NCBI RefSeq assembly: GCF_910594005.1
Contig: NC_057824.1
Span: 25,571,314 to 25,635,313 of the forward strand
Source: Cervus elaphus
Taxonomy: Eukaryota > Chordata > Mammalia > Artiodactyla > Cervidae
Direction of reading: 5' to 3'
Length of the DNA stretch: 64,000 bases
Both the position numbers and the translations under genes were made by a program. Of this stretch, positions 55,321 through 64,000 are shown in pieces. Position 1 is the stretch's first letter, and every line of letters begins with the position of its first letter. The notes under the pieces are model-generated. The model was not told the DNA's origin. It searched no databases and saw nothing but the letters and a program-made list of their open reading frames with translations.

Positions 55321-57439
55321 TTTACTTATTAATTAATTTGTTCTATTAAATTTTATCCATTTGGTTTTTTTCTGCCACTGGACAGAAGTTTGTCATCCAG
55401 TGGAAGACACACAGAGACACAGTAACCATGTAATTGCAGGATTGGGTTAGGAGGGTCTGGCAGATACAAATTTGTTGAATGACCAAATTAACAAATAAGA
55501 GAATTATGTAGAATCAGGTGTAATGATGGCACAGTGGTGGGTTAATTAACTGCTGAGATTGTTCTGGAAGTTTTAAGAGAGGAAACGTTTGACTTGGGTT
55601 TTGAAGGATGAGGAGGAGTTGGTTGGAAAGATGGGTCTGTCATGAGAAGGGCCTGGTAGTATGAATCAACATGGCACATCCATGGATATGTTCATCCCCT
55701 GGTTGCACTGGTGTATCATTTGGCTTCTCCATCAGATAATGAAGTCCCTAAAAGTGAGAGTGGCACTTCCACTCCTGCCTTCAATGGGAAACATTTACTG
55801 AGCACTTTTTATATACCAAATACATCCCTAAGTGGTTTACAGGTAGTACCAAGCCCATAAAGTGGATATTCCTGATTCCATTTTAGAGATATGGAAACGA
55901 AGGCACAAGTGAGATAGATAATGTCCCCACGTCATCAGGACTGGTAAGAATGGAGCTGATCAGTCTCACTTTTTCATTCTTCATGTCCTGTCCTTACATG
56001 GGGTGATGCCCACAAGAGAGTTCTTTGAGGTTTGAATTAAATGAGATAATCCCTCTAAATGATCCAAAGTTGGGGTCAAATATCAGCTTGTCAAAAGCCT
56101 GAATAAAATAGCACCCACACCCCCTGCATTATTAATATTTTTCTTCATGGCACTTATCACTGCTTGGCATAGAGTTATTTGCTCTCTCAACCTTTGTCCA
56201 TTGTAAACTTGACTGTGTCCCAGTACCTGGCAGAGAGTATTAAGTATTTATGGCATGAATGAATGAATGGATATTAGTTCTCACTTCCCACCATAGCATC
56301 CTGACTATGGCTGCTCAGAAAGTACTTCGTAAATTCGAAGTGAAACACTTTAAGCCTGCCCCCTGCTCCGGCAAGGGATCATGGATTTTTATGTCTCATG
56401 ATGATCAACATTTGCTGTCTTCATTTTTTATTTGCTATTGTCATGTTCATGGAACTAAATATCATGTCTCCCACCCCTTGATTCTCGTGGTGTCTCTTTT
56501 AAGCATTTCCAATTTGAATATGGAATTATCTATCAATTACAGAGAGAATTTTTGCTTTCCTTGGTGACCTGGAACCAAACCAGGGCTTAACTGGAGAAAC
56601 TGTTGATGAGAGAGTGAGGGCTGGCTGGGGGAAGCTTGTCTCCCTCTGCCCTGGGGCCCTGGCTGGAATATCACTTCTTCCCTAGACAGTGGTCAGATCT
56701 TGCCCATCCTCCGGGATCCAGGATAATACCTCCTCTGTTTATTCACTGTAGACACGTTAGCATCCTCTGTGTGTTAGGGGATGACCCATGCACCAGCAAT
56801 ACAGAGAATTGGCCTTGGAGTGTTGACTGGGTCCTACCCATCAGCAGTATGCTGGAGGAGATGCCCATGTGAGCCAAGCTGGGTTGATGGCATCCAGGCC
56901 CTTGCCAGAGCCCATGCACCACAAGCGTGTGTTCTGGGATGTCTCAAGGTCCGGATGCAAGGGCTCAACCCCAGTTCAGTGGAAGGAGAATCTCTGCAGT
57001 GGGGCCAGGACACCCTTCTTGTTGACACGAGTGATTCTAACACAGGTGGTGTTGAGAACCGTGACACTTTGAATTTAATGAAGTTCTCTTTTCATAGGAT
57101 TCAGTTTGCTTTCTCTATGCAAGTGCATTTGGTTTTCTATTTGCTGGAGTGATTTCCTGTTGAGAAAATTTTATAAGTAAGAAAGATGAGTTGATTAAAA
57201 AATGACAACCGTGAACAATAGTGCAAGTAAACAATATGTGAGTGTGGCACACACCACAACGTGCCTCATGATGGACTGAAGTGTGGGGAGTCCCCCACTC
57301 CATTTTATCACAGGGTCAGAGTTTCAGGCCTCCTGATTTTGGCTCCCGGAGCATCACTGGAACTAACTGGGCAGTGTGCCAACAATTCCTGCAGGGCTAG
57401 CACAGAAAGTGAACAAAACTCACTGTTACTCTTTTCAGG
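55321..57439. other. Long stretch with MIR and L2 remnants
   Basis: MIR-like sequence at 55790-55980 (ctgagcactttttatatacc, gatatggaaacgaaggcaca). L2-like end at 56085-56275 (cacttatcactgcttggcat, gcatgaatgaatgaatgg). 56280-57435 shows nothing recognised. Confidence 0.45.
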
Positions 57440-57995
57440 GGTTGTACCAGTTGTCTATTTCTGCATAACAAATTGTCCCAAAGTGTAGAGGCAGGAATAA
57501 CAGTTTGAGATAACAACGTTTATGATCTTCTCATATCTGGGAGTCTGGAATCCATGTGGTTTCATTGGTTCTCTCTCTGGGTCCAGGCTACAAACATCTC
57601 AGGTCTGACTGGGGAAGGATCTCTTTCCACGCTCACCCTTGTGACAGGACTTAGTTCCTCAGGGGCTTTTGGACTGAGGGCCTAGTGGAGGCATTTTCTT
57701 GCCACCCAGGTTCATCATAGCCATCCACTTCATCCAAGCGAGTGAGCCAAGAAAGAGAGAGACCAGCTCAATGGAAGTCCCAGTCTTTTTTATATCCTGA
57801 CCTAGGAGGTGGCCTTCCGTCACTTTTACCTCCGTCTGCTGGTGAGGAGGAGTCAGTGGGGACTGCCTGGATGTATGTTAAGAGCCAGCCTAGCATGGAC
57901 TATGCTGAAGACACTTGCTAATTCACATCTGTCACCTGGAGGGTGGGAGAGCGTCCCCACAGTTCCTAACATCTGTGCTTCCTTTCAGCAGTCAC
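57440..57995 (-). repeat. Ancient interspersed repeat
   Basis: ctatttctgcataacaaatt, gtcccaaagtgtagaggcag, ctgactggggaaggatctct and gcttttggactgagggccta match a common ancient mammalian repeat. Catalogue name and orientation are not certain. Confidence 0.6.
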
Positions 57996-58151
57996 TGGTT
58001 CTTTTATGGACACAGTGAATCTTGTAACTGGTTTTGTTTCACAATTTGGTCATGAGACATTTGAGTCAAAATTACTGCTTTTTATTGAATATAGAGAAAT
58101 GATTGCATACAAATTTATTTCTTATTTTAAATCTGAAGACTTAAAAACACT

Positions 58152-58330
58152 GTTTTATTTATTTTTCTGTGTTGGGTCTTAGTTGTGGCACACAGGATCT
58201 TTGACCTTTGTCGTAGCTTGCAGGATCTTTAGTTGGGGCATGCGGGATCTTGTTCCTTAACCAGGGGTCAAGCCTGAGCCCCCTGCATTGGGAGCACAGT
58301 CTTAGTCACTGGACCACAAGGGAAGTCACA
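58152..58330 (-). mobile_element. CHR-type SINE
   Basis: tttttctgtgttgggtctta, ttggggcatgcgggatcttg, accaggggtcaagcctgagc and ggaccacaagggaagtcac. Confidence 0.87.
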
Positions 58331-58407
58331 GGAAGTCATAGAAATTTATGATCTAGAAATTCTATGGCAGGACTTCTTGTGTACTGACTCTCTCTGTATA
58401 TATGTAT

Positions 58408-58567
58408 GTGTTGGTTGTTCTGTCTTGTCCAACTCTTTGCGACCCCATGGACTGTGACCTCTGTCCGTGGAATTCTCCAGGCAAGAATACTGGAGTGAGT
58501 ATCCATTTTCTTGGTGGGCTACAGTCCATGGGGTCACAAAGAGTCAGACATGACTGAGCGACTGACT
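58408..58567. repeat. Inverted pair of Bov-tA tails
   Basis: A reverse Bov-tA piece (gtccaactctttgcgacccc to gcaagaatactggagtgag) is followed within a few bases by a forward tail (gggctacagtccatggggtc to acatgactgagcgac). The arms can pair over about 45 bases. Confidence 0.85.
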
Positions 58568-58639
58568 CTCTGGTCTAGTCTTCAGTAGTAATTTTATTTC
58601 TTTTATCTCTTTCCTCCAATCTTTTTGCATTGTCATACT

Positions 58640-58715
58640 GATAATAATAATATGTTATTATTACATTATACTGTATATATTCTTCATTATTATATTATGC
58701 TGTATATATATTCCT
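58640..58715. repeat. AT-rich imperfect tandem repeat
   Basis: Segments at 58657-58682 and 58686-58713 repeat an attatta..attat(a/g)ctgtatata pattern with a 29-base period. Confidence 0.75.
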
Positions 58716-58954
58716 ACATTCCTGGACTTTTGATGTCTTGAGGTTTGGAAACTTGTTGAGTTTTGCTGTTTCAGGGTGAACTCTTGGTTTCTGAGGTACA
58801 GAGGGGCCTGGATTTCCTACCAGGAGCGTGTGGGCCAGGCTGACAGTGAAAGCCCTGAGTCGGCTGGTTGGGAGTTTAGATAACAACCCCTCAGAACCTG
58901 AGGAACAGTGGCCACGGCCGTTTTCTCCTGGCCTACCCGTGCCTCTCTGCTTCA

Positions 58955-59035
58955 ATAATGATATGGCTTGGGACAAGGCCCTTCATCTCTTTGAGGCTCA
59001 GTTTTCCGTTTTATGAAATGGAGTTGATATATTAG
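58955..59035 (+). mobile_element. MIR SINE fragment
   Basis: gggacaaggcccttcatctc and tgaggctcagttttccgttt follow MIR order. From about 59030 to 59170 a further old repeat may begin (gctgcagtaacaaagaacgc). Confidence 0.6.
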
Positions 59036-59170
59036 GGTGGGCTGCGTTAATGCTGCAGTAACAAAGAACGCCAAAATGCCGGTACCAGAAAACAACGGTT
59101 TCTCTCTCGTCCATGTGGCGTGCCCTTCACGAACTGGCCGGGCCTCTACTGCATCTTGTCATCCTAACAC

Positions 59171-59819
59171 CCACACCCAGGCTGTGATGGGGGACTAGAC
59201 AACTGACCAAGTACACACTCTTCTCTTCCACCCGGATGTGAGACACCTTACTTCTCTATTATTTCATTGGCTAAGCAGGTCCCTGGTCACACATCACTTT
59301 GGATGGGTGGGGAAGTACAGCCCTCCCAGGCACCTGGAAACAGCAGAGTTATTGTGGCTGGCCCTGGTGGCTTCCAGCGGTGACCGCATACTTGCCTCCC
59401 AGGGTGGTGATGAGCCTCAGTCGGATGGTCTCTGCAGAGCTTTTGATGCCTGCTCCTCGGTAGCACTTCCTGAACCGTGATGCTGGTGGTTACGGCAGCT
59501 CTCATGGCCATGCTGGTTAGAGAAGTAAAGGTTGTCTAGGGGCCCACAGCGTATAGACCTCTGCTTATTGATCTGTTCCTTCAGTCCCTGTGTGTTGGGT
59601 TCTGAGTTTCCTGGATTCCGCGTACTATTCTTTGAACTGGAGATCAAAGACAAGATCAACGTGGTCTGTGGCTTTAAGCAGCTCACAGTCTTTCCTTGGC
59701 AGCAGGGATTGAAGGATTTCCTTTGGGTTTTCACTGGGAGGGCTTGGCCTTTCTAGGAAAACATATGGAATGAAATAAATGCTGGCACTGGAGAAGGTCA
59801 TGGTTTCTGTATCAGATAG
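59171..59819. other. Single-copy intronic stretch
   Basis: No repeat or exon recognised. Confidence 0.4.
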
Positions 59820-60215
59820 GATGCGTTCAGCGGCAGAAAGAGAGGACTCGAGTCAGAGCGGCGTCAGCAGAGCAAGGCATTTGTTTCAGTGGGTCACTGA
59901 AAAGTCGAGAGCCGGGTGAGCAGTGGTCCCGTCTTCCCGGTCGTTGTCAGGAGAAAGAGTGAAACTGTCCAGTGTTGCCAGCAAAATCTCCAGGCTTCAC
60001 TCTCATTGAACCAGTTTGGTTTGTTGACCAATCTTGAACTAATCACTGTGGCCGTAAGGACAGGATGTGCTGACTGACCTGTGTTATTTGGTGCTCACCC
60101 TGGGATCCAGGCATGGGATGTACTCCACACAAGTCTCAGCCCCTGGGTGGGCTGATCTCCCAGGAGGGGAGTGGACACCAGGCCTTAAACAGGCACAGTC
60201 CACCTCTTCATCCTG
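59820..60215 (-). repeat. Probable ancient interspersed repeat
   Basis: atcagataggatgcgttcag, gcatttgtttcagtgggtca and aactaatcactgtggccgta resemble the same unnamed class as 18085-18440. Confidence 0.4.
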
Positions 60216-60671
60216 CCCTTTCCTTTCCTTGGACAGGAAATGAAAGTCCAGAGCAAGGGAATGACTTTACCTGCTTCTACTCAGCATGCTAGAAACAGCA
60301 GGGGCCAGGCTGTGGACCGAGGACTGTGCTCTCAGTTCCAGAAAACATCATCTTGGGAAATCATCAGTTTCAAAGGGGGTTGGGGAAGCATCACACTTTG
60401 GGAGCTGTGATTATAAAACAGATGCTAAAGTGTACTGTCCCCAGAATCTTTAGCAAAACTTCATTATTTATTGCTCATTGATAATAGGTTGAAGATCAGG
60501 CAGATTCCTCCGTGGCAGGACTGCTTCTCATGTCTGATCTCTGTAGGGAATGGTTTGGGGCTCTAAGTGAGTGAGGATTTTGGTGATTGGCTTCCTAAGT
60601 CATTAGTGGCAGCAAGTGGAGGCTGCCCAGCCGTGATGTGGCCATTGTTTAGCTGGTTGTGGGTGCCGCTG

Positions 60672-60673
<2 letters not shown>

Positions 60674-60704
<31 letters not shown>
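60674..60704. repeat. (TG)n microsatellite 1
   Basis: 31 bases of uninterrupted GT/TG, likely polymorphic. Confidence 0.97.
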
Positions 60705-60705
<1 letters not shown>

Positions 60706-60745
60706 CGGGGCTGTTAACTTTGACACATGAGCATTTCTGGAAAGT

Positions 60746-60810
60746 ACTGTTTTGGCGTTGCCGTGGTGTGTGTGTGTGTGTGTGTGTGTGACTGTTTTTG
60801 CGTTACTGTG
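60746..60810. repeat. Duplicated 20-mer flanking (TG)n microsatellite 2
   Basis: ACTGTTTTGGCGTTGCCGTG (60746-60765) and ACTGTTTTTGCGTTACTGTG (60791-60810) differ at 3 of 20 bases. They enclose 25 bases of TG (60766-60790). Confidence 0.85.
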
Positions 60811-61342
60811 AATGTTCATTGCTGGACATCATATGGCAAGTTGCCTGGGGACAAATTGCGGAATGGGCCTTTTTAGTGTTTGAAAACAGGAGCTCGGCTT
60901 TAAAAGACTTCTTTCCCCCACCATTGTCATCATCTTTTACACTCACACAATGGAACGCCTAAGGCGGACCAACTGCCCGTGCTGTTCTGACTTGATCGAC
61001 CCATCTGTCCTCCCTCTCATCTGGCGCTTCCAAGAGCCAAGCACACTGCAGGTTGGGTTGGGTGAGCAAATGTGGGAAGCGGTTTGCACCTGTAGTCAGC
61101 GTGTTCCTCATGGAAGAACATGTCTTCCAGTCACTTCCTACCTCTGACTTCTGACATGACTCTCCCTACCAGTAGATAAATAAAACCCTGACCCATCTCC
61201 CATGCCTTTAGGAGATGCTTGCCAAGGGTCCCCTCTGTGCCCAGCATCAGGATACTATATCCCAGACACTCAGTTTTCTTTCTTTTATTTAATCCATAAT
61301 AAGCACAGCAGGGAAGTATTCCTTGCCTGCTTTATTTTTTTT
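60811..61342. other. Single-copy intronic stretch
   Basis: No repeat or exon recognised. Confidence 0.4.
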
Positions 61343-61505
61343 TTAATTAAAAAAACCTTTTTTATTTGGCTGCACCAGGTCTTAGCTGTAGCACTTGAGA
61401 TCTTTGCTTTGGCCTGTGGGATCTAGTTCCCTGACCAGGGATTGAACCTGGGCCCCCTGCATTGGGAGCACGGAGTCTTAGCCACTGGACCACCAGGGAA
61501 GTCCT
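61343..61505 (-). mobile_element. CHR-type SINE, short form
   Basis: tttggctgcaccaggtctta, gtgggatctagttccctgac, cctgggccccctgcattggg and ccactggaccaccagggaag, close to consensus. Confidence 0.9.
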
Positions 61506-61629
61506 GGGCCTGCTTTGTAATTGAGGAGAGTGGGGCTTGGAGAAGTTGGGGGCCTTGGTTGGGATGGCAGAGTAAGAGTGTAAGCCTAGATCTGTGAGAC
61601 CCCAAGGCTGTGTTCTTTGATTACGTGTT

Positions 61630-61840
61630 ACAGCGCATTGTAGGCTCTGGAGCCCACGCCTGAGTCCACTCCTGGCTTGGCCACTTACAGCCCTGTGCCC
61701 TTGAGCACGTGAAGTCAACTCTCTGAGCGTCTGTTTCCTCGTCTATAAAATGAGGTTGGTAATAGTGTCAACCCCTTAGAGTAATGAGGGATTTAAAATG
61801 TGTAACACAGGCCTGGCAAGAGATCAATGAATGTAACAAA
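61630..61840 (+). mobile_element. MIR SINE
   Basis: ctggcttggccacttacagc, gcgtctgtttcctcgtctat and aaaatgaggttggtaatagt match the MIR core. Confidence 0.72.
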
Positions 61841-62400
61841 TCTCCACAAGCTTGGTGTCTTAAAACAGCACATGTTCATTGTCTCACAGTTGTGAAAGCC
61901 AGAAGCTTGATATCAAGGCTGTGGACTTCCCTGGTGATCCGGTGGTTAAGACTTCACCTTCCAATGCTGGGGGTGCAGGTTCGATCCCTGGTCGGGGAGC
62001 AAAGATCCCATGCCTGGCAGCCAAAACCCAAAACAGAAGCAACAAATTGAATTGTAACAAATTCAAGAAAGACTTTAAAAAAAATGGTCCACATTAAAAC
62101 AAGAGTCTTTAAAATCTTAAATAAATAATAAAATCAGACCATTGACACTGGCAGGGGCAGGTTTTGTCTGGAGACTCCAGGGGAGGAGCCTTGCTGCCTC
62201 TTATAGCGGCCCGAGCATTCCTTGGCTTGTGGCCACATCATTTTAGTCTCTGCCTCTGTCTTCACCTGGCCTTCTGCTTCTTTCAGTGGCTCTCTTGTAA
62301 GGACATTGGTCATTGAGTTTAGGGCCCACTTGGATAATCCAGGGTAGTCTCATTTTGAGATCTTTGACTTAGTTACATCTGTAAAATTGTTTTTCCAGAT
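61841..62400 (-). repeat. Ancient interspersed repeat split by a CHR SINE
   Basis: gcttggtgtcttaaaacagc and agttgtgaaagccagaagct lie left of the SINE. gttttgtctggagactccag and tctcttgtaaggacattggt lie right of it. Same class as 15743-16101. 62401-62510 shows nothing. Confidence 0.6.
61921..62130 (+). mobile_element. CHR-type SINE, short subfamily
   Basis: ggacttccctggtgatccgg, cttcaccttccaatgctggg, ggttcgatccctggtcgggg, then aagactttaaaaaaaatggt and an A-rich tail. Confidence 0.9.
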
Positions 62401-62522
62401 AAAGTCACAATTAGATATTCTGGGGCTCTAGATATGGACATACCATTTGAAGTGGCGGCAGGGGGTGGTGGGGGTTGCCATCATTTAAAGTGGTTTTGGA
62501 AAAAGCACCGGTATTACATGAG

Positions 62523-62744
62523 AGGGCTTCCCAGGTGGCACTAGTAATAAAGAGCCTACCTGCCGATGCAGGAGACATAAGAGATGCAGGTTTGATCCCT
62601 GGTCAGAAAGATACCCTGGAAAGGGCACGACAACCCCCACCAGTATTCTTGCCTGGAGAATCCCATGGACAGAGGAGCCCAGCAGACTACAGTCCACGGG
62701 GTCACGAAGAGCTGGACACAACCGAGCAACTGAGCATGCACGCA
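62523..62744 (+). mobile_element. Bov-tA SINE with target-site duplication
   Basis: agggcttcccaggtggcact through caactgagcatgcacgca, with an internal 'gagacataa/gagatgcag' duplication. GTATTACATGAG (62511-62522) and GTATTACCTGAG (62745-62756) match at 11 of 12 bases. Confidence 0.95.
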
Positions 62745-62756
62745 GTATTACCTGAG

Positions 62757-64000
62757 TACCTTCCACATGCAAACATTCAGGCGTTAAAATCTCTTTAACC
62801 ATTGCCCTCAATTCCAGCCCCCTCCTGCCCCAGGACCACTATCCTGATGAGTTTGGTGCTATCCTTACAGACCTTGCTGTTAGGACAGAAAGATAGATGT
62901 CGTCACAGATCTTGACCCTGGTGCTGGGCCCTGTGAGAGGTCCTGGGCATCTGAGGTGTGTGAAAGCACTGCCTGGTGCCCGGTCAGCTCTCAGGCATCC
63001 AGAGAAGCAGGGAGGTAAACCAGTGACCTCCAGGTATATGGGAGGGGCTGTAACAGGACACACATGCAAAGTGCATGGGAACAGCACGGGGCAGCCTTCA
63101 GCTGTCTTTGCAAAAGAGGAACATCTCATTCCAAAGGCTTTACTGAGTGGGGCCACCTGAGCCTTGTCGGGTTCAGAAGATGCCAACCATGAAAGGCACA
63201 TGTCCGGGGAATGGGTGAGGAGGGAGCCTGGGGTGGATGTGGTTGGTGGCAAGAAGTGAATCCAGAATTCCTGGAGGCCGTGCCTGGGGATTGTCCTCTC
63301 AGGGAACGGGAGTTTTTCTCCAGGGTGGTAGGTTTCAAACTGTGTCCTCCAAGGGCCCTAGGCCTCTGAAGAGAGGACCCTGGGGTCGGGGTAGGTGGCA
63401 GAACAGCCGATCTCCAGGGTCTCACCCAGCCGGGGCCCCAGAAGCCCCTCTCCCTGGTGAGTGGCATGCGCAGGGGTTGCACCCAGCGACCTGTGGTCCC
63501 CTCCCACCTCGGTCTCTATCAGCTGCCTCCAAACCTCCTGAACAAACATGCAAATGAAGGAAAAGCCTCGCACTTTGGATGACCGCTGTGTTGACAGGTG
63601 GCAATAACAGGTCTGGAGGGACAGTGAAGACCACAGGAGCCGCCTCTGGGTGACTTTTCAAAGTCACCTTTTTAGGGTTTTCTCATGTGAAGGACACAGA
63701 GGGTATCCTGTGCATGGCAGCCAGATGGACTGTGTTCTTTCTCCAGGACCGATGGGAGACACAGCTGCCCGGACCCACGCCTCACTAGCCCCTGGGCTGT
63801 TATGGGTGTGACAAGTGAGAGCTGCTCAGACCTTCCAGAAGTGTTAGCTCTGTCTCCACACCCAGCCCAGTGGACTTGGCCTGGCGAGGATTCCTGTTGG
63901 GCCTCCACGTGGCAGGCCGCTCTGGGTGACCACAGCCACGGCCGCACTTGAAGCCCTGGCGTCTTGGACTTTCTTCCCGGCACTTGACATCAGTTGTCTC
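62757..64000. other. GC-rich single-copy stretch to window end
   Basis: No repeat, exon or RNA was recognised. Open frames on both strands lack splice signals. Confidence 0.4.

Larger units (their letters stand above)
41482..64000 (+). other. SNX29: Intronic sequence downstream of the SNX29-like exon
   Basis: The span begins at the GTGAGT donor and no further exon is recognisable before the window ends. SNX29 is known to have introns of tens of kilobases, so a 22-kb exon-free stretch is ordinary. The PX-domain exons should lie beyond 64000. Confidence 0.6.

Noticed and set aside
1..64000. CRISPR array, operons or an integrated prophage
   Set aside because: No regularly spaced repeats with unique spacers and no bacterial-style gene packing. 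The repeats are ruminant retroposons.
1..64000. A novel multi-gene system
   Set aside because: Only one supported exon is present. All other long frames trace to repeats or base composition.

Overview
This window is nuclear DNA from a mammal, and its repeats point to a pecoran ruminant (cattle, sheep, goat or deer group). It holds many Bov-tA SINEs, several 5'-truncated BovB LINEs, CHR-type tRNA-Glu-derived SINEs shared by ruminants, hippos and whales, and a ruminant L1. There are no bacterial, viral or organellar genes, no operons and no CRISPR array. The species cannot be fixed from the sequence alone.

Only one protein-coding segment is convincing: a 117-base internal exon at 41365-41481 on the + strand, with an AG acceptor, a GTGAGT donor and 39 open codons. 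From memory, its peptide matches the coiled-coil to PX-domain linker of sorting nexin 29 (SNX29). The rest of the window then reads as two large introns of that gene, which fits the very long introns known for SNX29. No promoter, first or last exon, or RNA gene was found.

Layout. 1-7 kb: mostly single-copy DNA with MIR/L2 remnants, a duplicated 51-base segment (2028-2078 and 2482-2532) and a BovB fragment with a perfect foldback at its edge. 7-18 kb: Bov-tA and CHR SINEs nested in older elements, including a deleted Tigger1 DNA transposon (16561-17310) with exact TA flanks. 18-34 kb: an L1 3' end, SINEs, and a BovB copy with a perfect 12-base target duplication (28807-29400). 34-41 kb: more SINEs, including a three-layer nest at 37195-37815. 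41-44 kb: the exon, followed by hAT-type and degraded L1 remnants. 44.8-47.3 kb: a 2.24-kb L1 inserted in a Bov-tA SINE, its reverse-transcriptase reading frame broken only by two nonsense codons. 48-64 kb: two more BovB copies, SINEs, a pyrimidine-rich tract, a repeat-poor island (50950-51680) and paired TG repeats.

The window therefore records intron growth by successive retroposition around one conserved exon. I found no undescribed biological system. The most useful observations are the exon, the datable nested insertions, the unexplained duplicated segment and the repeat-free islands that may be regulatory.
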